Origin: an uncultured Kroppenstedtia sp. | Lineage (GTDB): Bacteria > Bacillota > Bacilli > Thermoactinomycetales > DSM-45169 | Assembly (NCBI GenBank): GCA_959600065.1 | Contig: CAUGKZ010000077.1 | Location: forward strand, 1-7,504 | Reading direction: 5' to 3' | Length of the DNA: 7,504 nt | In this document: positions 1 through 6,301 of the stretch, piece after piece | Layout of the letters: every line of letters begins with the position of its first letter | How positions within the stretch are numbered: position 1 is the stretch's first letter | Notes under the pieces: model-generated | Seen by the model: the letters and a program-made list of their open reading frames with translations, nothing else | What the model was told of the DNA's origin: nothing | The model's database searches: none | Made by a program: the position numbers and the translations under genes

Positions 1-160
1 TCGCTTTCCGCTCCCGGGTCTCGCTATGCGTTCTTTGCAAGAGATCGTAGCCCTCTCACCACCCCGTCCCCTCAAGCCATATTTTACGATGGGGGCAATG
101 GGAAGAGCAAAAGGTCGATTTAGTTTCATCCACCCATTTTCCTGGTTATCAACAGTCCTG
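1..160 (+). mobile_element. MITE-like repeat element, copy A (left end outside window)
   Basis: This segment matches the right part of copy C (6399-6562) almost base for base over its first 50 bases, then with substitutions and small indels. It ends in the same terminal sequence, AACAGTCCTG (151-160). The left approximately 97 bases, including the left inverted repeat, would lie before the window. If the family makes 9-bp target duplications, ACCGGCAAA (161-169) should be repeated just left of the element. The long hairpin of copy C is degraded here: only the outer ATGGG/CCCAT pairing remains clear. No gene is visible in it. Confidence 0.85.
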
Positions 161-349
161 ACCGGCAAAAAATGATTGCGCCCCATCGGAAAGTGTGGTA
201 AGTTGATTCTTGCAAAATTGCGCTAGAAGGATCCAAGATTCACTGAAAGGGTTGGGACCTCTATGGACTAACCTTCCCCCGTGGTGAATGAGCAGATCCT
301 AGCGGAATATTGGCTGAACACCATATTTCCTAGGAAGGGGGCCGAAGGA

Positions 350-751
350 ATGGAATATTCCACTTTCGGACGTCATGTAGCCATGGATGCTTGGGGTGTC
401 GATTTTGATCTGCTCAACGATGCCCTTCTGCTGGAGAAGCATATGAAAGTGGCTGCGGAGAAGTGCGGTGCCACGGTGTTGTCATCACAGGCTCAGAACT
501 TCGAGCCACAGGGAGCCACGGTTCTTGTGCTTCTGTCAGAGAGCCATCTTTCCGTCCACACCTATCCTGAAAAAGGGTTTGCCGCACTGGATTGTTACAC
601 TTGTGGTCATGGAGTGGATCCGGCAGTTGCGATTCGCTACATGATGGATGTGCTGAAGCCGACGCAAGCCTTTGAAAAGGTGATGCGACGTGGTGACGGG
701 CCGATTGAGGTAGCCCAACCCGAACCGCAAGTCAGACCGTTCAAAAAGTAA
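350..751 (+). CDS. speD: S-adenosylmethionine decarboxylase proenzyme (class 1B, prokaryotic)
   Basis: SpeD decarboxylates S-adenosylmethionine to give the aminopropyl donor for spermidine synthesis, in the cytoplasm. The 133-residue product has the usual length for the short bacterial form. The self-cleavage site is visible as SESHLSVHTYPE: family knowledge places cleavage between Glu64 and Ser65, with Ser65 becoming the pyruvoyl group. His70 and Cys85 (in DCYTCG) match the processing and catalytic residues. The N-terminal GRHVAMDAWGVDFDLLND and the GPIEV near the C-terminus are also typical. I chose ATG 350 because homologues start just before GRH, and because AGGAAGGGGG (332-341) lies 8 bases upstream. 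An in-frame GTG at 281 would add 23 residues but has no ribosome binding site. No partner gene such as speE is adjacent; the gene appears monocistronic, and I saw no convincing promoter. Confidence 0.95.
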   Translation: MEYSTFGRHVAMDAWGVDFDLLNDALLLEKHMKVAAEKCGATVLSSQAQNFEPQGATVLVLLSESHLSVHTYPEKGFAALDCYTCGHGVDPAVAIRYMMDVLKPTQAFEKVMRRGDGPIEVAQPEPQVRPFKK

Positions 752-769
752 TCTGAACAACTGAAATCC

Positions 770-804
770 AAGCGCCTCCGGGTTGGAGGCGCTTCATTTA
801 TTTT
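770..804 (+). terminator. Rho-independent terminator of speD
   Basis: A perfect 10-bp stem, AAGCGCCTCC (770-779) and GGAGGCGCTT (785-794), has a 5-base loop. It is followed by an interrupted T-rich tract (795-804) and lies 19 bases after the speD stop codon. Confidence 0.85.
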
Positions 805-843
805 GAGTCAGGGTGAAGTTTCTCTCAGATCCCTTCTCTGTGT

Positions 844-885
844 ACCAAGAAACCCCCATCCGTAACCGGATGGGGGTTTCTTGGT
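844..885 (-). terminator. Perfect 19-bp inverted repeat, terminator of ptsI (possibly bidirectional)
   Basis: The arms at 844-862 and 867-885 are exact reverse complements with a TAAC loop. The GC core CCCCCATCCG/CGGATGGGGG is flanked by AAGAAA/TTTCTT, so a short T-rich segment follows the core on either strand. It starts 14 bases past the ptsI stop codon on the minus strand, and about 40 bases past the speD terminator on the plus strand. It probably insulates the two convergent genes. Confidence 0.85.
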
Positions 886-898
886 GTGAGTAGTTTCT

Positions 899-2605
899 TC
901 AAGCTCTTTCCGCCAGGGAACGGACTTCCTCTGGCGTGGGCTGGACGAGGACTTTGTCTGCCAGTTCGCGGGCTTCCTCGGTTTGAACCTGCCGGATCCT
1001 CTCTTTTACTTCCGGTATGGTTCCAGCACTCATGGAGAGTTCGTTCAAACCGAGCCCGATCAAAATTTCACTCATCCGGGGGTCGCTGGCTAACTCTCCG
1101 CACATTCCAACCACGATCCCCTCTTGACGGGCTGCGTCGCAGGTCTGGCGAACCAGGCGGAGGACAGCGGGGTGGGCGGCGTCATACAGAGAGGCCACTC
1201 GTTCATTTCCCCGGTCGGCGGCAAGGGTGTATTGGGTCAAGTCATTGGTGCCGATGCTCATAAAGTCCACCTCTTTGGCCAAGAGATCGGCAATGACAGC
1301 GGCCGCAGGCACTTCGATCATGATGCCTGTCTTCAATTTACGCGCTGTCTGGACACCCTCTGTCTCCAATTCATTCCGAGATTCCTCTAACAGTGTCTTT
1401 GCTTGTCGGATCTCGGAGAGATTCTCCACCATAGGGAACATGATCCAAAGGTTTCCATGAACCCCGGCGCGTAGGAGGGCACGGAGCTGGGTCTTGAAAA
1501 TTTCCGGCTGGGACAGACAATAGCGGATGGCCCGGTGTCCCAAAAAAGGATTCTCTTCTTCCGGCAGGTCAGCATAGGGCAGATCTTTGTCGCCGCCGAT
1601 ATCTAGGGTGCGGATCACCACGGGCCGATCCCCGAAGGCTTCCAACACTTGGCGATAAGCTTGATATTGTTCTTCCTCTGTCGGCCAATGGTCATTTTCA
1701 AGATATAAAAATTCGGTCCGGAAAAGTCCGATGCCTTCGGCCCCGTTTTTTAGAGCCCCATCCACATCTGCCGGACTGCCGATGTTGGCAAAGACTTGGA
1801 TTTGTTCCCCATCAGCGGTGACCGCTTCTTGGTCCGCTTTTTGCAGAGCGGCTTCCCGGAGTTGCTGCTCCTGGTCGATCTGCTCCTGGGTCTGTTTCAA
1901 AGTGTCAGGATCGGGATGCAGGGTAATGTACCCCTCTTCGCCATCGACGATCAGTGTTTCTCCCTCTTGAATCTGGCTCAAATCTTTCCCCAGACCGAGA
2001 ACGGCGGGAATGCCAAGGGTTCGGGCCATGATCGCCGCGTGGGCTGTTTTGCTTCCTCGGGCAGTGACCATGGCAGCGATGCCTGGCGGGAATTGAGCAG
2101 TATCCGATGGAGCTAGTTCCTCGGCGATGACGACGCTCCCCGGTTGGATCAAAGAAGGATCAAAGGGCTTCTGACCGGACAACAGGAGAAGGAGTCGAGT
2201 CCCCACATCCCGGATATCATCAGCCCGGGCTTGCATATACTCATCGGGTAGGGAAGCCATCATTTGTGACATCTCTTCGGTTACTTCTTGACAGATGGAT
2301 TCCGCATTTTGTTTACGGTCGAGGATGCGATTCTTCATTTCGCCGATATAAGCTGGGTCATCGAGAAATGCCAGATGGGCATCAAAGATCTCTGCTTCTT
2401 CGTCTCCCATCCGCTCCCGGGTGGTTTCCCGCAGGCGGGTAAGTTGTTCCTTGGCCTGAAAAACTTCTTCCTCTAAGCGGGCGACTTCCTGTTCCGGATT
2501 CTCTACCTTTCGGGATTCCATCCGGGGCTGTTCTTTGCGCCACCGGACCGCCTGTCCGATAGCCAGTCCAGGAGCGGCTCCCACTCCAGCGATACGTTGT
2601 GTCAC
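899..2605 (-). CDS. ptsI: Phosphoenolpyruvate-protein phosphotransferase (PTS Enzyme I)
   Basis: Enzyme I takes phosphate from PEP and passes it to HPr, the first step of the sugar phosphotransferase system in the cytoplasm. The 568-residue length is normal for the family. The landmarks fall at the same numbers as in the E. coli enzyme: phospho-acceptor His189, Arg296 in GLFRTEF, Arg332 in RTLDIGGDK, the PEP-site NDLTQY (454-459), and active-site Cys502 in GMCGE. The N-terminal part (about 1-230) is the HPr-binding and phosphohistidine domain; the rest is the PEP-binding barrel. The motif around His189 is GSKTAH rather than the usual GGRTSH. The start is GTG at 2603-2605, with AAGGG 5 bases upstream in an AAAGGAAAGAAGGG stretch. 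No ptsH lies upstream, unlike the common ptsHI operon, so the gene looks monocistronic. Confidence 0.95.
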   Translation of the reverse strand: MTQRIAGVGAAPGLAIGQAVRWRKEQPRMESRKVENPEQEVARLEEEVFQAKEQLTRLRETTRERMGDEEAEIFDAHLAFLDDPAYIGEMKNRILDRKQNAESICQEVTEEMSQMMASLPDEYMQARADDIRDVGTRLLLLLSGQKPFDPSLIQPGSVVIAEELAPSDTAQFPPGIAAMVTARGSKTAHAAIMARTLGIPAVLGLGKDLSQIQEGETLIVDGEEGYITLHPDPDTLKQTQEQIDQEQQLREAALQKADQEAVTADGEQIQVFANIGSPADVDGALKNGAEGIGLFRTEFLYLENDHWPTEEEQYQAYRQVLEAFGDRPVVIRTLDIGGDKDLPYADLPEEENPFLGHRAIRYCLSQPEIFKTQLRALLRAGVHGNLWIMFPMVENLSEIRQAKTLLEESRNELETEGVQTARKLKTGIMIEVPAAAVIADLLAKEVDFMSIGTNDLTQYTLAADRGNERVASLYDAAHPAVLRLVRQTCDAARQEGIVVGMCGELASDPRMSEILIGLGLNELSMSAGTIPEVKERIRQVQTEEARELADKVLVQPTPEEVRSLAERA

Positions 2606-3080
2606 GGTATCCCTTCTTTCCTTTGGGTGAACTGTGTTTTTCCGATCCGGTGGAAACAGAAGAGATTCATGAAAAGGGATAAGAGTTCATCTTCGCAGCT
2701 TCCCGGATCCTCCCAGAGCCAGTTTCATCTTATTATGTAAGCTCCTTTTCCGAACTATAATGCAAAAAACAAGCCATTTCAACCGAAGACATCAGATTAT
2801 CGTCATGTGTGACCATTATATTGAAAAGAAGGCGGATGCAAGTATGCTTTATTATGGTCTTAAAGTTATTTATTGGCATAAAATCACTGATATATTTGGA
2901 AGAGTAGGGCGGGGTAAGGCCTGATATTCTGGGGATTCGGGGAGAATCGTTAGAGACGGTCAACGGGAGTCAATCCCTTTGATCAGGCTGAATTACATAA
3001 ATCTGACAATCAAGATCACCCGAATCCTGTGTTAGTATGTCCCTGAGTTTGAAAAAACCAGCTAAACAAAGGAGGATTTG
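2606..3080. other. Intergenic region between divergent ptsI and the NlpC/P60 gene
   Basis: No convincing gene lies in these 475 bases. The ptsI promoter is at 2754-2782. The leader between it and ptsI (about 140 bases) contains a possible 13-codon minus-strand frame (2687-2728). The stretch from about 2740 to 2920 is AT-rich. GGTCAACGGG (2958-2967) and CCCTTTGATC (2975-2984) form an imperfect hairpin, with no T tract after it. For the rightward gene, TGTTAGTAT near 3031-3039 could be an extended -10, but no good -35 fits. The NlpC/P60 ribosome binding site AGGAGG is at 3070-3075. Confidence 0.6.
2754..2782 (-). promoter_or_regulatory. Probable sigma-A promoter of ptsI
   Basis: On the minus strand, TTGAAA (plus 2777-2782) and TATAGT (plus 2754-2759) are separated by exactly 17 bases. 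Transcription would begin near 2747, giving a leader of about 140 bases before the GTG start of ptsI. This is a motif match only. Confidence 0.6.
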
Positions 3081-3722
3081 ATGCGGAACACTAAAATATT
3101 GAAAAAAGTGGTGCTCACGTCAACAGCGTTTCTTCTGCTGGGAACGGCGGCCCCCGCGGCGGGACAAGCCCATGCCGCTTCGGCAGACGTCCAAAGTATC
3201 TTCAAACAGGTAGGTATCAAATACAACTTCGTCAAATCGGTCCAAGCTAAAAAACCCGAGGCGTCAAAGTCGGAATCTTCACAACCTAACCAACCTTCCA
3301 ATCCTTCGCCCGATGCGCAGCAACCTGTTCAAGAGGAACAGAATAGCAGTTTTGGGGACAAGATCATTGCTACCGGTGAAAAATTCATGGGAACCCCGTA
3401 TCGATTGGGAGCCAATTATGCCAAGGAAGGCAAGTTCGATTGTTCCGCATTTACCCAACATGTTTTTAAACAGAATGGTATCGACCTTCCCCGTTCGTCC
3501 CGATCTCAATCCAAGGTCGGCGTGGACGTTCCTCGTAACCAATTGCAAAAAGGAGATTTGCTCTTCTTTAAATTGCGAGGCAAGTCTCAAATCGGCCACG
3601 TGGCCATCTACGCCGGAAATGGAAAAGTGCTCCACACTTGGGGCCCTGGTGGTGTACGCTACGACAAATTGAGCACCCCCTGGTTGGATCAAGGCTTTGT
3701 CAAGGCGACTCGCGTACGTTGA
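3081..3722 (+). CDS. Secreted NlpC/P60 peptidoglycan endopeptidase
   Basis: This is an exported cysteine peptidase of the NlpC/P60 family, which cuts stem peptides of peptidoglycan. The product has 213 residues. Residues 1 to about 32 form a signal peptide: the basic stretch MRNTKILKK, a hydrophobic core VVLTSTAFLLL, and a likely cleavage after AHA. A Ser/Gln/Pro/Lys-rich linker (about 57-90) precedes the catalytic domain (about 91-213). The family catalytic residues are visible as Cys121 in FDCSAF, His173 in IGHVAIY and His185 in LHTW. There is no LysM, SH3 or choline-binding repeat, so wall attachment is not obvious. ATG 3081 lies 5 bases after AGGAGG; the TTG codon just before it is too close to that site. 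The gene has its own terminator and seems to stand alone. The exact peptide bond cut cannot be read from sequence. Confidence 0.93.
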   Translation: MRNTKILKKVVLTSTAFLLLGTAAPAAGQAHAASADVQSIFKQVGIKYNFVKSVQAKKPEASKSESSQPNQPSNPSPDAQQPVQEEQNSSFGDKIIATGEKFMGTPYRLGANYAKEGKFDCSAFTQHVFKQNGIDLPRSSRSQSKVGVDVPRNQLQKGDLLFFKLRGKSQIGHVAIYAGNGKVLHTWGPGGVRYDKLSTPWLDQGFVKATRVR

Positions 3723-3731
3723 TTTTTTCTC

Positions 3732-3755
3732 CCCCCGGATTTCGGGGGTTTTTTT
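3732..3755 (+). terminator. Rho-independent terminator of the NlpC/P60 gene
   Basis: CCCCCG (3732-3737) and CGGGGG (3743-3748) form a 6-bp GC stem with a 5-base loop, followed by seven T residues (3749-3755). It starts 9 bases after the stop codon. Confidence 0.92.
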
Positions 3756-3817
3756 ATAGAGGGCGGGTGGAGCCCTACCGCTGGAGAACGGGATCCTGAG
3801 AATAACGCAGAAAGGAG

Positions 3818-3826
3818 GGGCCATCG
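3818..3826 (+). repeat. Target site duplication, left copy (element B)
   Basis: GGGCCATCG directly precedes element B and is repeated exactly at 4013-4021, directly after it. Confidence 0.9.
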
Positions 3827-4012
3827 CAGGCGTGTTGATTAGCCCTAATTTAGGTAGGAGTAGGACGGTGAAGAGCCTTTGCGCTCTCTGTAAGAGATCG
3901 TATCCGTCCCACCATCTCCGTCCCCTCAAGAGATTTTACGATGAGGGGCAATGGGAAGAGCGAAAGGATTGTTTCGTCCCTTCAACCACTTTATGGTTCA
4001 TCAACAGCTCTG
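3827..4012 (+). mobile_element. MITE-like repeat element, copy B (186 bp)
   Basis: The element runs from CAGGCGTGTTGATTAGCC (3827-3844) to GGTTCATCAACAGCTCTG (3995-4012). These ends are imperfect inverted repeats sharing TGTTGAT/ATCAACA. A perfect 9-bp direct repeat flanks it. It shares its ends and several inner blocks with copy C, including CGGTGAAGAGCCTTTG and AAGAGATCGTA, but lacks a 56-base segment (6371-6426 of copy C) and has other small gaps. CCCCTC/GAGGGG arms (15-base loop) are visible at about 3923-3949. There is no transposase or other convincing gene, so it would depend on an enzyme encoded elsewhere. It lies 72 bases after the NlpC/P60 terminator, in the same orientation as copies A and C. 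Confidence 0.9.
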
Positions 4013-4021
4013 GGGCCATCG
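4013..4021 (+). repeat. Target site duplication, right copy (element B)
   Basis: GGGCCATCG here is the exact partner of 3818-3826. The pair shows that element B arrived by a transposition event with a 9-bp staggered cut. Confidence 0.9.
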
Positions 4022-4384
4022 ATTTCAACAAATTTGTTACCAGGAGACTATTTAGAACTACTTTATAAGAGAGACAGAAGTGGAGGGGCTGGTGTCCAGA
4101 ATCGTGCTGGTGGACGAATACTACCAGATTGTGTTGATCAAGGTGGAGCATCGGCGGGCATCAGGGTTCCCTCCTTCCGTATTAAGGAACCTGGTGGATT
4201 GTCAACTGGTTTTGTTTGCGATTTATCGACTAAAGGTAGTAAATAAAAAAACTTTTTTTACTCTCAATGAACAGTTCTTCTCCCATGTTCGTGCCTTGTT
4301 GAATTCAAAGTGTTATAGTATAGAAGACAATCTCTTCGGACAAGCGGGATCAACTGGCGGGGGACGCTGCCAAAACTACGGGCG
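4022..4384 (+). pseudogene. Gene-poor stretch with possible remnant of a small gene broken by element B
   Basis: No recognisable gene lies here. Two plus-strand frames are open. One runs 4022-4246 (74 codons and a stop; it begins with ATT and contains LLPGDYLELLYKR). The other runs from 4056 to 4457, is Val-rich with many G/C third positions near its start (VSRIVLVDEYYQIVLI), and becomes implausible further on. With element B and one target copy removed, AAAGGAGG would sit 8 bases before the ATT at 4022. A small gene may therefore have lost its start to the insertion and to later mutation, possibly with a frameshift near 4068-4080 joining the two frames. An AT-only palindrome follows (about 4238-4262). 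This reading is tentative; neither frame matches a family I know. Confidence 0.25.
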
Positions 4385-4489
4385 TTATCCTCCGAACACT
4401 TTCACTCCCCCCAATAGGAGTAACAACAGGGCGAGCCCTATGATGATGATGAAATAAATGTTCGCACCTAGGCGTTTTAACCAGTTCAA
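4385..4489 (-). CDS. Small single-pass membrane protein, 34 residues, function unknown
   Basis: This short minus-strand frame starts with TTG (4487-4489), 7 bases after a strong GAGGAGG ribosome binding site (plus 4497-4503), and ends in TAA (4385-4387). The product opens with MNWLKRLGANIY, continues with an uninterrupted hydrophobic run of Ile, Leu, Ala and Gly (about residues 11-27) long enough to cross the membrane once, and ends with VKVFGG. The basic N-terminus suggests it faces the cytoplasm. It is divergent from the RodZ-like gene, and the promoters would share the same approximately 100 bases. I do not recognise the family. The ribosome binding site and the clean amphipathic layout favour a real gene, but with only 34 codons chance cannot be excluded. 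Confidence 0.6.
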   Translation of the reverse strand: MNWLKRLGANIYFIIIIGLALLLLLLGGVKVFGG

Positions 4490-4516
4490 GGCGGTTCCTC
4501 CTCACCAGAGATAGAC

Positions 4517-4545
4517 TTGAATGTCCAAGTGATTTGTTTTATACT
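4517..4545 (+). promoter_or_regulatory. Probable sigma-A promoter of the RodZ-like gene
   Basis: TTGAAT (4517-4522) and TATACT (4540-4545) are separated by exactly 17 bases. Transcription would start near 4552, leaving an untranslated leader of about 120 bases before the preferred GTG start at 4673. Confidence 0.65.
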
Positions 4546-4672
4546 CTAGCAGACTTAAATGATAACACAAAAGTCCTATATAATTACCTCGCGATTTATA
4601 CAGGATGTAAACGGGTTAGCCGTGAAAAGTCTTAAGCAAGCGGATTGTGAAAAAATGCGGGAGGTGGTCTCT

Positions 4673-6181
4673 GTGTGGGAGGAGATCGGATACCAGCTGA
4701 GACAAGCCCGGGAGCAGGCCGGTCTGTCTCTGGATGAGATCAGGGACCAAACTAAGATAGACATCGTCAGTCTGAGGGCATTGGAAAATGGTGATTTTAA
4801 TAAGATTTCCAGTCCCTTCTTTGTCCGGTCTCATATTCGGGCCTATGCCAAAATCGTGGGTCTGGAACCGACCTATTTGTTGAAGAGATATCGCCCGATT
4901 CCAGAGGGTGACAACAGCGAGAATGGGAATGGACTGGATTCCACCGCGACCATGAATCAGATGACAGGCTCTTGGAACCCTGTGGGGGGAGGTTCCCAAG
5001 ACTTTCAAAATACAATGATCCATCGGCGAAATTCCGAACCGATGGGCACTAGCACAAATCTTCCGGCACCATCCTCTAGTCATGGTCATCAGGAGGAATA
5101 TGACCCTTACCGGACCCGTCACTCTAAGGCTCTTCCCTCGCTCTCGGATTCCGGGATCGAGGAGTCTGTTGATCCACAGCAGGGAGGGCTCCATTCTGGC
5201 AGAAGTCGGATGGGAAAAAACACAGAAGTCACTTGCCAACTTCCTGCACTCCGTCATACCGGTTCTCACCGGGGGGGACAAACTCAGGTTCCTTCATCTG
5301 ATTCTGATACCGAATATCCTGCCGGTGCTCCAGGGGGAAATGATTTCGGTACCACCCCGGTGGGGGAATCCGGTGTAGGCGATAGAGAGTGGGGGACCCG
5401 TTCGGATTCAACCGATTTCAGGAATCCGAGGCCTTTGAGACGGAGTGGGCGTCACACTGCGGCAAATTCCATCGAAGGAATGTCCGAATCCCCCTACGCC
5501 GAGGATACCGGATCGGAACTATATCCCGAACCTGTCGGCGGTTTGCCTTCACGATCTACCGGTGCACTAGTTCCTTATCAACCGCCGGTGGAAGATGGGG
5601 AAGGGCACTTGTCACGAACCGCTGCACGAAAAGCCATCGATATTTCACCGAAGGCGAAGGGCGTAGGCAAATGGGTGGCTAAGCTCCCAAAAACCTGGGC
5701 AGCTCGTATTGCGGTGTTTGCAGCCATTGTCCTGGTTCCGATGACCGCGGTCCTGGCCTATAATAGTCTGAACGAAGAGGAACAGGTGCAAGAGAAACCG
5801 CAGCCATCTGGAGAGGGCCAAACCAATGTCGCCTCAACAGATAATAACAACAATTCGTCGTCGGCACAGGTGGTTTCGGTGAATCAGGGAGCCGGTTTTT
5901 CCGAGTATAAGTTGAGTGAACCGGCTGCAGTAGACTTACAGTTTAAAGCCCAGGATTCCAGCTGGATTCAGATCCGGGATCAGAAAGAAGCGGTTGAGGG
6001 CAGCTACCTGAAAGATTTCACTCTGCAATCCGGGGAAGGTTATTCCTTCAAATTGGAACAGGGCGCCAAGACAGAGCTTTGGATTACCATCGGTGCGCCA
6101 CAAGATGTTGAAATCACATTGAATGGGCAACGCATCCAGGCAGCTAAGTCCATGCATATCATCCTCAGCGATCCCAATTGA
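4673..6181 (+). CDS. RodZ-like protein: HTH domain, long linker, one membrane helix, DUF4115 domain
   Basis: RodZ proteins are membrane-anchored shape factors that link MreB filaments to the wall-synthesis complex. The 502-residue product has the family order. First comes a cytoplasmic Xre-like HTH domain (about 1-72: GYQLRQAREQAGLSLDEI, TKIDIVSLRALENGDF, then FFVRSHIRAYAKIVGLEP). A linker rich in Ser, Gly, Pro, Asp and Arg follows (about 76-340), then a membrane helix (about 346-363, IAVFAAIVLVPMTAVLAY), and an outer domain of the DUF4115 type (about 405-500, with WIQIRD and LWITIGAPQDVEITLNG). GTG 4673 is preferred: GGAGGTGG (4660-4667) lies just upstream, and homologues begin at this point. 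ATG 4655 and ATG 4559 are in frame but lack good ribosome binding sites. The linker makes the protein far longer than the 288-337 residues I recall for B. subtilis and E. coli RodZ. It stands alone rather than beside pgsA, so it could be a paralogue. Confidence 0.85.
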   Translation: MWEEIGYQLRQAREQAGLSLDEIRDQTKIDIVSLRALENGDFNKISSPFFVRSHIRAYAKIVGLEPTYLLKRYRPIPEGDNSENGNGLDSTATMNQMTGSWNPVGGGSQDFQNTMIHRRNSEPMGTSTNLPAPSSSHGHQEEYDPYRTRHSKALPSLSDSGIEESVDPQQGGLHSGRSRMGKNTEVTCQLPALRHTGSHRGGQTQVPSSDSDTEYPAGAPGGNDFGTTPVGESGVGDREWGTRSDSTDFRNPRPLRRSGRHTAANSIEGMSESPYAEDTGSELYPEPVGGLPSRSTGALVPYQPPVEDGEGHLSRTAARKAIDISPKAKGVGKWVAKLPKTWAARIAVFAAIVLVPMTAVLAYNSLNEEEQVQEKPQPSGEGQTNVASTDNNNNSSSAQVVSVNQGAGFSEYKLSEPAAVDLQFKAQDSSWIQIRDQKEAVEGSYLKDFTLQSGEGYSFKLEQGAKTELWITIGAPQDVEITLNGQRIQAAKSMHIILSDPN

Positions 6182-6194
6182 GAGAGAAGGGAAG

Positions 6195-6222
6195 TGCTCC
6201 TGAAAAGGGGCATATTTTTTTT
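6195..6222 (+). terminator. Rho-independent terminator of the RodZ-like gene
   Basis: TGCTCCT (6195-6201) and AGGGGCA (6206-6212) form a 7-bp stem with one T-G pair and a GAAA tetraloop. It is followed by a T-rich tract with eight consecutive T (6215-6222) and starts 14 bases after the stop codon. Confidence 0.85.
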
Positions 6223-6292
6223 GTGAAAAAATAGTGTGGGTGCTGACCCAGGACGACATGTTCAAATCATTTCTACTAAGAGAGAAAAAACG

Positions 6293-6301
6293 TAATCCCC
6301 A
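6293..6301 (+). repeat. Target site duplication, left copy (element C)
   Basis: TAATCCCCA directly precedes element C and is repeated exactly at 6563-6571, directly after it. Confidence 0.9.

Noticed and set aside
281..349. Upstream in-frame GTG start for speD, adding 23 residues
   Set aside because: No ribosome binding site precedes it, and the extra residues have no place in the SpeD family. ATG 350 fits both the site and the homologues.
886..1263. Plus-strand open frame opposite the end of ptsI
   Set aside because: It lies over strongly conserved ptsI coding sequence and the translation has no protein-like features.
2687..2728. Possible 13-residue leader peptide before ptsI on the minus strand
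   Set aside because: Its AAGGAG is 13 bases away and sits at the predicted transcript start, so it is probably not translated.
2958..2984. Imperfect hairpin upstream of the NlpC/P60 gene, considered as a c-di-AMP riboswitch
   Set aside because: Such riboswitches often precede wall hydrolase genes, but the conserved blocks that I know of that class are not visible here.
4238..4262. A/T palindrome resembling a terminator
   Set aside because: The stem contains almost only A-T pairs and has essentially no loop, so it would be too weak to end transcription.
4616..5281. Long minus-strand open frame (221 codons) opposite the RodZ-like gene
   Set aside because: It covers the real HTH-coding sequence, has no recognisable domain, and its composition looks like a shadow of the plus-strand gene.
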